NCBI GenBank assembly: GCA_021776335.1
Contig: JAJFGB010000009.1
Span: 806,001 to 870,000, forward strand
Length of the DNA: 64,000 bases
From: Hyphococcus sp.
GTDB taxonomy: Bacteria; Pseudomonadota; Alphaproteobacteria; Caulobacterales; Parvularculaceae
Direction of reading: 5' to 3'
In this document: one piece after another, positions 17,354 to 25,470 of the stretch
Numbering within the stretch: position 1 is the stretch's first letter
Layout of the letters: every line of letters begins with the position of its first letter
Notes under the pieces: model-generated
What the model saw: the letters and a program-made list of their open reading frames with translations, nothing else
Databases searched by the model: none
Told to the model about the DNA's origin: nothing
Translations under genes and position numbers: made by a program

Positions 17354-19291
17354 ATGACGCAAGCTGAAGACAAATCCGGCGGCGCTAAAAAATCCGCAAA
17401 ACACAAGAAAAAGAAAAAGAAAAAAGAAAAGCGGGCCAAGGCGGCAGCGCTTGGCGTCCATAAAGAGGCCCAAAAGCCCAAAGTGGATGTTGAAACTTCT
17501 CATGAAAACAAGCCGCTATACGAAGATTTTGAAGCGCTATCGAAGTATTTGACGGACGTTTCGGGTAAGAGTCAGGACGTGGTCCGCGAGTTTTTCGCCA
17601 AACAGGGCGATTTGCGTGGCGCCTCGGGAGAATTGCCTGCTGATCCGCTCAATGTCGGCGAAGCATTTCAGGAAATGATGAAAGGGCTGGCCGCCGACCC
17701 CGCCACCGTCATGCAGCGCCAGTTCAATCTTTGGGGCGACTACGCGAAATTGATGGCGTCCATGTCGCAGCAAATGTCCGGCGAGGATGTCAAGCCAACG
17801 ATAGAGCCCGAGACTGGTGACAAACGTTTCAGACACCCGGCCTGGCGTGAAAACCAGATGCTCGATTTCACCAAGCAATCCTATCTTATTTTTGCGCGCT
17901 GGCTTGAGACAACGGTTTCACAATTGGAAGGCATAGACGAACACGAAAAGAGCAAGGCGGAGTTCTACACGCGCCAATTTATAGACGCCTTCGCGCCTTC
18001 AAATTTTGCCATGCTTAATCCGGAAGTGGTCGAGGTCACCATTGAAAGCAAGGGCGAGAACCTTCTCAAAGGGTTGAAGAACCTGCTTGAGGATATTGAT
18101 CGCGGCCATGGTGAATTGGCGATCCGACAAGCTGACCTTGACCATTTTAAACTCGGTGAGAATATCGCGACGACGCCTGGCAAGGTGGTCTACCAGAACG
18201 ACATTATGCAGCTTATTCAATATGCGCCGACAACAGAAAAAGTTGCCAAGCGGCCGATGCTGATTTGTCCGCCGTGGATCAATAAATTTTATATTCTCGA
18301 CCTGCAGCCGAAAAACTCATTTATCAAATGGCTTGTCGATCAGGGACGCACCGTCTTTGTCGTTTCCTGGGTCAATCCCGGAACGGAGCTTCGCGACAAA
18401 ACGTTTGAGGACTATATCAAGGAAGGTCTTTTTGAGGCGCTCGATGCCGTTGAAAAAGCTACGGGTGAGAAAAAGATCGATACGATCGGCTATTGTATCG
18501 GCGGCACAATGCTTTCGACCGCGCTTGCCCTGATGGCGAAGAAAGGCGACGAACGTATTAATTCCGCAACCTTTTTCACTGCACAGGCTGACTTTACCGA
18601 GGCTGGCGATCTTCTGCTTTTTGTTGATGACGAACAGCTTGGCGCCATCGAGAAACAAATGGACGCCGCTGGCGGCGTTCTTGAGGGGCGCGCCATGGCG
18701 ACGACCTTCAATATGCTGCGCTCGAATGATCTGATCTGGTCGTTTGTTATCGACAATTACATGAAGGGCAAAAGCCCTGCAAAATTCGATCTCTTGTTCT
18801 GGAATTCCGACGCGACGCGGATGCCAAAAAAAGTGCATCTGTTTTATCTCAGGGAATTCTATCAGCATAATCGCCTTGCCAAAGGCGACATGATTATGGA
18901 TGGCGAAAATCTTGATCTCGGCGCCGTCAATATTCCTGTCTTCATGCAGGCGGGTGAAACTGATCACATAGCGCCTTACCGTTCGATCTATCGGACAGCA
19001 AAATTATTTGGCGGTGACGTCCAGTATATGCTTGCCGGATCAGGGCATATCGCCGGCGTCGTCAATCACCCGGACAAAAAGAAATATCACCATTCAACGA
19101 ACAGCGCCCTGCCCGCGACTATCGAAGAATGGCAATCCAATGCTCAACGTCACCCGGGTTCCTGGTGGTCCTATTGGCTGGAATGGCTGGGCGGTGTGAG
19201 CGCCGAAGAGGTTGATGCGCGCATTCCAGGTGATGGTGGTCTCACGCCCATAGAAGATGCGCCCGGCAGCTATGTGAATGTGAAAGCGTAA
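17354..19291 (+). CDS. phaC: Class I poly(3-hydroxyalkanoate) synthase
   Basis: A 645-residue alpha/beta-hydrolase-type polymerase joining (R)-3-hydroxyacyl-CoA into storage polyester on granules. The lipase-like box is GYCIGGT with the catalytic Cys at 381. The catalytic Asp and His lie in AGETDHIAPY and GSGHIAGVVNHP. PPWINKFYILDL and FVVSWVNPG are typical class I motifs. The first ~30 residues are unusual: a lysine-dominated run (about residues 12-27) encoded by an A-rich tract, absent from textbook synthases. No phaA/B, phasin or phaR lies in the window. It is divergent from the lipoprotein/glpX operon. Confidence 0.95.
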   Translation: MTQAEDKSGGAKKSAKHKKKKKKKEKRAKAAALGVHKEAQKPKVDVETSHENKPLYEDFEALSKYLTDVSGKSQDVVREFFAKQGDLRGASGELPADPLNVGEAFQEMMKGLAADPATVMQRQFNLWGDYAKLMASMSQQMSGEDVKPTIEPETGDKRFRHPAWRENQMLDFTKQSYLIFARWLETTVSQLEGIDEHEKSKAEFYTRQFIDAFAPSNFAMLNPEVVEVTIESKGENLLKGLKNLLEDIDRGHGELAIRQADLDHFKLGENIATTPGKVVYQNDIMQLIQYAPTTEKVAKRPMLICPPWINKFYILDLQPKNSFIKWLVDQGRTVFVVSWVNPGTELRDKTFEDYIKEGLFEALDAVEKATGEKKIDTIGYCIGGTMLSTALALMAKKGDERINSATFFTAQADFTEAGDLLLFVDDEQLGAIEKQMDAAGGVLEGRAMATTFNMLRSNDLIWSFVIDNYMKGKSPAKFDLLFWNSDATRMPKKVHLFYLREFYQHNRLAKGDMIMDGENLDLGAVNIPVFMQAGETDHIAPYRSIYRTAKLFGGDVQYMLAGSGHIAGVVNHPDKKKYHHSTNSALPATIEEWQSNAQRHPGSWWSYWLEWLGGVSAEEVDARIPGDGGLTPIEDAPGSYVNVKA

Positions 19292-19296
19292 CGAAT

Positions 19297-19311
19297 TTAA
19301 CGTTTCATTAA
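19297..19311 (+). promoter_or_regulatory. CtrA-type motif (TTAA-N7-TTAA)
   Basis: Exact TTAA-CGTTTCA-TTAA followed by CC, just after the phaC stop and about 138 bases before the small gene at 19449. It matches the binding consensus of the alphaproteobacterial cell-cycle regulator CtrA (TTAA-N7-TTAA). Occupancy is inferred from sequence only. Confidence 0.5.
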
Positions 19312-19448
19312 CCAATTCGAATCACCGTCTGAACATGATCAGAAAATCTGGAAGCAGGGTTTCCGGATAGATCACAATGACACATAGGAATCTGTAGCCG
19401 GGTTTGGATCAGGCGGATCTAACCCTGCTTAGGAATGAACCATAAAAC

Positions 19449-19706
19449 ATGCTGGGGGCCGGCGTGAGTAAATTAGATGTGACAACGCAGGAGCTATTCC
19501 AGCGTTTGGGAACAACCTCGCAATTGCGAAGGTCGCGCGCTGATGCGCTGTTTCGCCGATTGCGATTTGATAAGCAGGACCAGATTGCAGATGCGCTGAT
19601 GCGTGCGCCGCGACGCCTTGATGCAGCTGACGTTGACGGATCTCCGACAGGCGCTGTAAGGGCTGCCAAGCGAGCCCTTAAAAAGGCGATGAAAACTGCG
19701 CCCTAG
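19449..19706 (+). CDS. Small hypothetical protein
   Basis: An 85-residue basic protein, mostly predicted helical, rich in Arg, Ala and Leu, with no recognised domain. It may start at the GTG at 19464, which is preceded by GGGGGCC, rather than the ATG at 19449. A CtrA-type motif lies upstream. It is convergent with the glutaredoxin gene, whose stop is 5 bases away. Its reality rests on composition and position only. Confidence 0.45.
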   Translation: MLGAGVSKLDVTTQELFQRLGTTSQLRRSRADALFRRLRFDKQDQIADALMRAPRRLDAADVDGSPTGAVRAAKRALKKAMKTAP

Positions 19707-19711
19707 CTGTA

Positions 19712-20047
19712 TTATGCGGCGAGTTCGATGCCTTTTTCCTGAAGTAATGTCCGCAGCTCGCCCTTTTCAAACATCTCGCGAAGAATGTCGCAACCGCCGA
19801 CAAACTCACCTTTGACATAGAGCTGTGGGATGGTCGGCCAATCGGAAAATTCCTTGATGCCCTGGCGCAGCGCGTCGGTTTCCAAGACGTTTGCTGTATT
19901 ATAGTCGACGCCGAGATGATCAAGGATTTGAACGACAACAGATGAAAACCCACATTGAGGGAATTGCGGTGTGCCTTTCATGAACAACATGACCGGGCTG
20001 GCGTCGATTTTGGCTTTGATGTCGCTATGTGCGGCGGTATCACTCAT
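19712..20047 (-). CDS. grxD: Monothiol glutaredoxin, Grx4 type
   Basis: A 111-residue CGFS-type glutaredoxin. The signature [22 protein letters not shown] contains the single active-site Cys, and [19 protein letters not shown] supplies the glutathione-binding TIPQ/GGCD segments. These proteins bind and transfer [2Fe-2S] clusters with glutathione, often with BolA; no bolA is adjacent. AGGAG lies upstream of the ATG. The gene upstream on the same strand is an NAD-binding protein. Confidence 0.95.
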   Translation of the reverse strand: MSDTAAHSDIKAKIDASPVMLFMKGTPQFPQCGFSSVVVQILDHLGVDYNTANVLETDALRQGIKEFSDWPTIPQLYVKGEFVGGCDILREMFEKGELRTLLQEKGIELAA

Positions 20048-20076
20048 GTCCGAAAAACTCCTAAGTTGATGCCTAG

Positions 20077-20970
20077 CTAGGCGCCCGCCGCTGCATCGTC
20101 AAGGCTGCCAGTGTTATGGCTGGCGTCAATATCCCGCACCAGCGCTTCAAGACCCGCCGCCAGGCTCGTCTCGGTCAAAATCACATGCTGAGCCTGAGGC
20201 GTCTTGTCGAGGCCTGTACGGGCAAGCTGCGCCGATGATATCGGCAGTTTGAGGCCCAATTGCTCAATAAGCTTGAAAACAGGCGCAAAAGCCATGACAG
20301 GCAGAGGAACGATCAATGTCCGGGCCCGCCCGGCACGCGCTACTTCAAGAAATAGCGCGCGCTGGCTGATGGGCTCAGGCCCGGCGACGGCGCATAGCTG
20401 GGGATGACCCGCTTTGCCAAGAAGCGCTGCGACTGCGGTGCGGGCAAGCGCTTTATAATAGACCGGTTGCTGCAATGCCTTGCCCGCGCCCGGCAGCGGC
20501 GTAGCAGGAAGCCGCCGCATCAGTTTCATCAGGCGACTTAAATTTCCATCACCTGGATAACCATAAATCATGGTTGGCCTGAGGATGATCGCTTGCGGCG
20601 CGGCGGCAAGAAGGTCGGCCTCAGCTTTCAAGAGGCGCGTATAAACCTCTGCGCTGGGATCAATTGCCACGTTGTTACTGGAGAAAAAAACAGCGCGCTG
20701 GTCATCCCGCATCAAATTTGCAGCTGCGACTGCAACGCTTAATATTGGCGTGAAGACCACAGCATCTGCGTTTTTCAACAAACGTTCTGATTGTGCTGTA
20801 TCCGCGAGGTCAAGTTGCGCCGCGGCGGCCCCTAGTGAATTGAGTTTTTCACTAATGCCCTGGCGTGGTGTTCTGTAGGTTGCAGTGACATCGGCGCCCG
20901 TTGCCCGCAATATTCGGACAATTTCACATCCAAGAGCGCCGCCGGCGCCGACTACAAGAATCCTGTTCAT
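20077..20970 (-). CDS. NAD(P)-binding SDR / NmrA-like protein
   Basis: About 297 residues from the ATG at 20970 (the frame is open to 21021). It starts directly with the Rossmann motif [41 protein letters not shown] and [13 protein letters not shown] complete an atypical extended SDR resembling NDUFA9-like or sugar-epimerase-like proteins. The catalytic YxxxK is changed to YTRLLKAE, which still offers Tyr and Lys. Substrate unknown. It lies between the DUF2799 lipoprotein gene and grxD on the same strand. Confidence 0.75.
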   Translation of the reverse strand: MNRILVVGAGGALGCEIVRILRATGADVTATYRTPRQGISEKLNSLGAAAAQLDLADTAQSERLLKNADAVVFTPILSVAVAAANLMRDDQRAVFFSSNNVAIDPSAEVYTRLLKAEADLLAAAPQAIILRPTMIYGYPGDGNLSRLMKLMRRLPATPLPGAGKALQQPVYYKALARTAVAALLGKAGHPQLCAVAGPEPISQRALFLEVARAGRARTLIVPLPVMAFAPVFKLIEQLGLKLPISSAQLARTGLDKTPQAQHVILTETSLAAGLEALVRDIDASHNTGSLDDAAAGA

Positions 20971-21042
20971 GACAGGCGGTGTAGCGCCTGGTTGCTTTAA
21001 CGCAAAGCCATCCGGCGCCAATAGAGCTATCTATGCGGGGAG

Positions 21043-21705
21043 CTAATAGCTCGCGTTGGAAGGCATCGTCGCTGCATTCGGATATGGGCCATTATAGGCG
21101 ATATAGCTGCGATAGTCTGCGAGTTCGTCCTGAGCGCGAACCTGATCGCGATTGAGCGCAATGAGAGCCGTTTCAATATTGCCTTTTCGCTCCGAGAGGT
21201 GCTTGAGTTCGGCGAGCATGTGCAGGCGCTCTGCCGCTGGTGTCCCGGGTGCGATTAGCGTGACTTCCGTATGGGTGATCTGGTTTTCCACTTCGCGGAG
21301 GTCATAATGTGCTTTTTGAATTTGCGCTCGTGTCGACGCCACGGCGCCTTCGAGCAAATAGAGCTGGCGTCCGGCTTCAAAGGCCGCTGTGAACTCGCGT
21401 TCCTCCGGACCGCTGCATACGCCGCTATAGGCGCCGCCGCGTGCGCCGAGCGCGTATCCATTCGATGGTTGGCAGAATTCAACAAGGCCCATGTCGCGCC
21501 CCGTCATATAAGCGGCCATATTGACGGTGACGTTGGCTTTCTTTGCGCAGTTCTGTCGGCGTGATGTAACAGCGGAAACGGACGCGCCCCTGGCGCCGTC
21601 TTCATAGCCAACCGCTTGCCAGTCTGCGGTGAGGCACTCTTCCGCCGACATTGACGCGCAGCCGGAAAGCGCTAGCACGGCTAGAATTGTGGCTACAGGA
21701 CGCAT
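21043..21705 (-). CDS. DUF2799 lipoprotein
   Basis: A 220-residue lipoprotein (lipobox LSGC in MRPVATILAVLALSGCASM) with the DUF2799 pattern C-L-T-A-D-W-x(3)-G-Y-x-D-G and repeated Gly-rich motifs (FCQPSNGYALGARGG, YSGVC). A long alpha-helical, Glu/Ala-rich C-terminal segment (about 125-200) follows. Function is unknown; the family is envelope-associated. GGGGAAATCGTC precedes the ATG. A near-match to a CtrA motif lies 46-60 bases upstream of the start. Confidence 0.8.
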   Translation of the reverse strand: MRPVATILAVLALSGCASMSAEECLTADWQAVGYEDGARGASVSAVTSRRQNCAKKANVTVNMAAYMTGRDMGLVEFCQPSNGYALGARGGAYSGVCSGPEEREFTAAFEAGRQLYLLEGAVASTRAQIQKAHYDLREVENQITHTEVTLIAPGTPAAERLHMLAELKHLSERKGNIETALIALNRDQVRAQDELADYRSYIAYNGPYPNAATMPSNASY

Positions 21706-21750
21706 GACGATTTCCCCGCGAAGCTAGAGGAAAAATCTCCCGCATTGGCA

Positions 21751-21765
21751 TTAACACAGCGTTAG
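21751..21765 (-). promoter_or_regulatory. Near-consensus CtrA-type motif
   Basis: TTAA-CACAGCG-TTAG, one mismatch from TTAA-N7-TTAA, upstream of the DUF2799 lipoprotein gene at a promoter-like distance (46-60 bases from its ATG). Regulation is inferred only. Confidence 0.35.
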
Positions 21766-21832
21766 ATTGACCGGTGCAATTGATGCAAAACCCCGGTTCC
21801 CGGGCTCAAATAATTGCTATTTTAGGTGTTGT

Positions 21833-22798
21833 TCAACCCACCCTGTCAATTGGTTCGCCGGTTTCAAAAAAGGCGTCAATATTAGCAAGCAACCGCATCG
21901 CCATGCCGGCCCTGCTTTCGAGCGTTGCAGATGCAATATGCGGCAGGCAGTAAGCGTTAGGCAGTGATCGGAGTTCTTCCCGGATGGGTCCCGGCTCGGT
22001 TTCAAAGACATCGAGCCCTGCGGCAAAAACCCGTTTTGTTTTCAGGGCGTCGATCAGCGCCAATTCATCTATCACCGGCCCGCGCGAAATATTGATGATT
22101 ACGACAGAGGGTTTCATTTTTTCGATCGCAGCCTTGTCGATCAGATGATGTGTTTCTTCTTTGAGCGGACAATGAAGCGAGATGACATCCGCTGTTTTTA
22201 ACAGCTCGTCGAAACTGACTGCGGTTGCGCCAAATTCCTTGTCGATTTCTGGCGTTGGCCGGGGCGTTGTATAGATGATATTCATGTCGAAGCCTGTCGC
22301 CCGCCTTGCGACCGCTTTGCCCACATTACCCATGCCGACAATACCAAGCGTGCGTCCAGTGACGCGCTGGCCCCAGCTTTCCGGTGTCAGCATGCCGCGC
22401 CCCTCGCCGGTCTCGGCAATATCGAGACCTTCGCGGAAACGGCGACAGGCAGCGATAATTAACCCAATGGTCGTATCGGCCAGGCAGGCGGTGGTGACCT
22501 CTGGTGTATTGGAGATGGCAAGCCCGCGCGCGCGCGCCGCATCGAGGTCGATATGATCGACGCCAACACCGATCGACGCGATGAATTTTACACTGTCCGG
22601 CAGTGCGTTGATAAAGGCGGCGTCCATTTCGTCGAAGGCGGTCGCAAATATTGCAGCGGCGCCGTCAGCGATCGCCAAGAATGCCGCGCCATCAGCGATG
22701 TCGCTTTCGGGTTCGCGCACGTCATATTTGGCTTTTAGGGCGCCCGCCAGCGCGCCCGGTAATCGCCGCGGCGTGGCGATGATATGCTTATCCATCAT
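21833..22798 (-). CDS. D-isomer-specific 2-hydroxyacid dehydrogenase
   Basis: A 321-residue NAD(P)-dependent dehydrogenase of the glyoxylate/hydroxypyruvate-reductase type. Visible motifs are GVGVDHIDLDAARARG (substrate domain), LGIVGMGNVGKAVARRA (Rossmann GxGxxG), the catalytic Arg in NISRGPVID, the Glu in LDVFETEP and the His in LPHIASAT. The exact 2-oxoacid is not determined by sequence. Two adjacent ATG codons form the start. It is divergent from the paraoxonase-like gene. Confidence 0.92.
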   Translation of the reverse strand: MMDKHIIATPRRLPGALAGALKAKYDVREPESDIADGAAFLAIADGAAAIFATAFDEMDAAFINALPDSVKFIASIGVGVDHIDLDAARARGLAISNTPEVTTACLADTTIGLIIAACRRFREGLDIAETGEGRGMLTPESWGQRVTGRTLGIVGMGNVGKAVARRATGFDMNIIYTTPRPTPEIDKEFGATAVSFDELLKTADVISLHCPLKEETHHLIDKAAIEKMKPSVVIINISRGPVIDELALIDALKTKRVFAAGLDVFETEPGPIREELRSLPNAYCLPHIASATLESRAGMAMRLLANIDAFFETGEPIDRVG

Positions 22799-22913
22799 GA
22801 TCTTTTCACAGCGTTGGCGCTCTGATGCGCCGGCACAGTATAAGATGCTTGCGCCCTAACATCAATTTTGAGACGGTGCCCATCGGTTTTTTTGGGCGTT
22901 CTGGAGGGGTATT

Positions 22914-23972
22914 ATGCGGCAGGTTGTTTTTGTTCTGGTCACGGGTTTTTTTGCAGCGCTGGCCTGGTCCCTTGCGCATTCCATACCGTCATCAGGCGTC
23001 CTGGCTGATCTTGAGCCCAAGCTCGTTGATCAATGCCGCCGGATCGATGTGGCGCCGGGCACGGAAGACATCGCCATTGATTTGGAATTGAACCTTGCCT
23101 TTATTTCAGCGGCTGATCGGCGCGCCTGGTACAATGAAACGGAAAACGCCAGAACGAGTCCGAAAAATGGCATCTATACGCTGGCGCTGGACGGTTCGGA
23201 CACTGTGACACGCGTTTTGCCTGAGATCGAAAATTTCCTGCCTCACGGGATTAGTCTATGGACCGGTGAGAATGGCGATAAGCGTCTTTTCGTCATTAAT
23301 CATCCGTCAAATGGCGGCGAAATTGTTGAGATCTTTTCGGTTGGCGATGGCGGCGCCCTCACGCATCTCGAAAGTGTCTCCTTTACTGCCATGCACTCGC
23401 CGAACGACGTCGTTGCCGTTGGGCCGCGGCAGTTTTACGCGAGCAATGACCGTGGTTATGAGGAAGGGCTTATGGCGACGCTTGAATCCTATATGGCGCT
23501 GCCTTTCTCAAGTCTGGTCTATTTTGACGGCGACGATGGGCGGATCATTCAAAAGGGGATGACTTACGCCAATGGCATAAATCAGTCGCATGATGGTAAA
23601 ACGCTTTATGTCGCCGAAGTTCTAAAACGCAGAATTGCAGTTTTTGATCGCGATATAGCGACCGGCGCCTTGACGTGGCGCACGACCTTTAAAGCGAACA
23701 CTGCGCCTGACAATATTGATGTTGCCGCTGATGGCGCGTTGTGGATCGGTGGTCATTCCAAAATCTTTGATTTTCTTGCGCATGCCAAAGACGCATCAAA
23801 TATCGCCCCCTCCCATGTGGTGCGTATTGATCCTGCGACCGGGGCGTTTGAGGATATTTTTATTTCGCTCGATGGCGAAATCAATGGGTCATCGGTTGGC
23901 GCGGCGAGTGAGGATACGCTGATTGTTGGCGCTGTCTTCGACGGCCATGTGATGGTTTGTCCGCTGGGCTAG
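22914..23972 (+). CDS. Paraoxonase/arylesterase-family beta-propeller hydrolase
   Basis: A 352-residue protein with an N-terminal hydrophobic segment (about 4-22, signal anchor) and a six-bladed propeller resembling serum paraoxonase. EDIAIDLELNLAFIS, LPHGISLW, SPNDVVAVGPRQFYASND and APDNIDVAADGALWIGG correspond to PON calcium-ligand regions. PON enzymes hydrolyse lactones and aryl esters; acyl-homoserine-lactone quenching is a possibility, not shown. The first 25 residues resemble the retained PON signal helix. GGAGGGGTATT precedes the ATG. Confidence 0.85.
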   Translation: MRQVVFVLVTGFFAALAWSLAHSIPSSGVLADLEPKLVDQCRRIDVAPGTEDIAIDLELNLAFISAADRRAWYNETENARTSPKNGIYTLALDGSDTVTRVLPEIENFLPHGISLWTGENGDKRLFVINHPSNGGEIVEIFSVGDGGALTHLESVSFTAMHSPNDVVAVGPRQFYASNDRGYEEGLMATLESYMALPFSSLVYFDGDDGRIIQKGMTYANGINQSHDGKTLYVAEVLKRRIAVFDRDIATGALTWRTTFKANTAPDNIDVAADGALWIGGHSKIFDFLAHAKDASNIAPSHVVRIDPATGAFEDIFISLDGEINGSSVGAASEDTLIVGAVFDGHVMVCPLG

Positions 23973-24096
23973 CGCATTTCGGGAAACGCCCCAGGTTAAC
24001 CGTAAGACAAACGGGATTTTCGGCTTTGTTTATAATCATTTAACAAACGATTATCAGCCTCTGTTCATAGTAAAGCCCGGAACAGGGGCTCGAGAC

Positions 24097-25470
24097 ATGA
24101 TCATCCAGGCGCATATCGACAAGCAGGATCAACTGGATGCATTTCTCGGCGCTCGGCGCCGGCTGGAATGGGCGATCGCACGCGTCGCCACTGCGTTCGT
24201 TCTTTTATGTGCGCTGACAGCAATGGTTTTCCTCAATCTTTATACGGAGATAGCGGGCTTTGCACAAAACGCACTGGCTCGGCTCAATGCGCCTTTGTTG
24301 GATCAGGTTCTGGGCGCTGGCGCGGATGCGCCAAATGCGATCATTGGCATCGCGGGCGTCGGCATCACTGCTCTTTTGTGGTTTTGGTTTTATCGCGCCA
24401 GCCGCAAGCTGCGCCCGAAATCGCCACCAGAGGGTTTTGTCAAAGACGGTTTGTCGACGGGCAAAGCGGCGATTAATATATCCGATGAGTATTTCACCAT
24501 CAAAACGCCCCTCAAAACTCAGAGAACGATGTGGGCCGCATTCGACAAAGTTCAGGAAACAAAAAGCAGTTTCCTGTTTCGGTTCAAAAATGGCGACTAT
24601 GAGTTTTTGCCAAAAAATGCATTGCCGAAACAGGAAAATAAAGAAAAGCTGCTCGCGCGTATAGCCGGGCGTATCGAGCCGTCCCTCACATTAGCGGAAA
24701 AACACAGCACTGACAGCGTCGCGGTGCTGTATGAAGCATCTGCGGCCGACCATGATGAGTTCAGGGATTGGCGGCGTTCCGGCAAAGAAAGAAAACGGCC
24801 TCTGTTGCGCCGCCTCACCTTGTCAAAGCCGCTTATCCTCACTGGGTTTTGTTTGGCGGTGTTGTTGTCGGCGGCGGGTTTTTATGGCGCTGCCCTGCAG
24901 CAATCCAATTCATTGCTTATGATGGGGACTTTGTTCGCATTGGTTTCGGCCATTATATTGCTGACTAATTTTAACGGGCTCATGCAATTTGCACCGCATT
25001 TTCGAAGAAACAGCGAATGGCCATTCAACCAGACCAACCTGACAACAGTGACGCTTTCAAAATCAGCTGTTTTTCGCGAAAGCCGCGGCGCCAAGGAAGC
25101 ATTTGAGTGGGGCGCCTTCGAAAAAGTCATTGAACAAAAGCATACTGCCTACCTCGTCCTCAGCGCCTATGAAGCGCTTGCAGCGCCAAAACGCGCCTTT
25201 AGGGACGAACAACACTATCGTCAGTTTATTGACTTTTCACATGCACGTCTCGCTGCAGCCCAGAGAACCAGTAAAAGTAAGCGACAACGCCGTGTTCACA
25301 AAAGCGCTGTTCAATCAATGGCTGCAAAAGCGAATAACCCTACTCCGAAAATATCGCATCAATCCGACGTTGTGCAATCGGATGATATCCCGGCCGAGCC
25401 CGCTCATACACCGTCTCGGCCCATACGCGCTTTTCCTGATCAACGAGCTTTTGGTAAAGTCGGTAAATAA
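24097..25470 (+). CDS. Membrane protein with duplicated YcxB-like domains
   Basis: The 457-residue protein contains two similar halves. Each has a pair of membrane helices (about 28-52 and 84-101; about 247-265 and 273-291). Each pair is followed by a domain with the YcxB-like pattern: a GKAAINISDEYFTIKTPLKTQRTMWAAFDKVQE segment in the first half and a TTVTLSKSAVF...EWGAFEKVIEQKHTAYLVLS segment in the second. Function is unknown. Its basic, low-complexity C-terminal ~50 residues run antisense into the convergent peptidase gene for 131 bases, which may mean that a stop has been lost. Confidence 0.7.
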   Translation: MIIQAHIDKQDQLDAFLGARRRLEWAIARVATAFVLLCALTAMVFLNLYTEIAGFAQNALARLNAPLLDQVLGAGADAPNAIIGIAGVGITALLWFWFYRASRKLRPKSPPEGFVKDGLSTGKAAINISDEYFTIKTPLKTQRTMWAAFDKVQETKSSFLFRFKNGDYEFLPKNALPKQENKEKLLARIAGRIEPSLTLAEKHSTDSVAVLYEASAADHDEFRDWRRSGKERKRPLLRRLTLSKPLILTGFCLAVLLSAAGFYGAALQQSNSLLMMGTLFALVSAIILLTNFNGLMQFAPHFRRNSEWPFNQTNLTTVTLSKSAVFRESRGAKEAFEWGAFEKVIEQKHTAYLVLSAYEALAAPKRAFRDEQHYRQFIDFSHARLAAAQRTSKSKRQRRVHKSAVQSMAAKANNPTPKISHQSDVVQSDDIPAEPAHTPSRPIRAFPDQRAFGKVGK

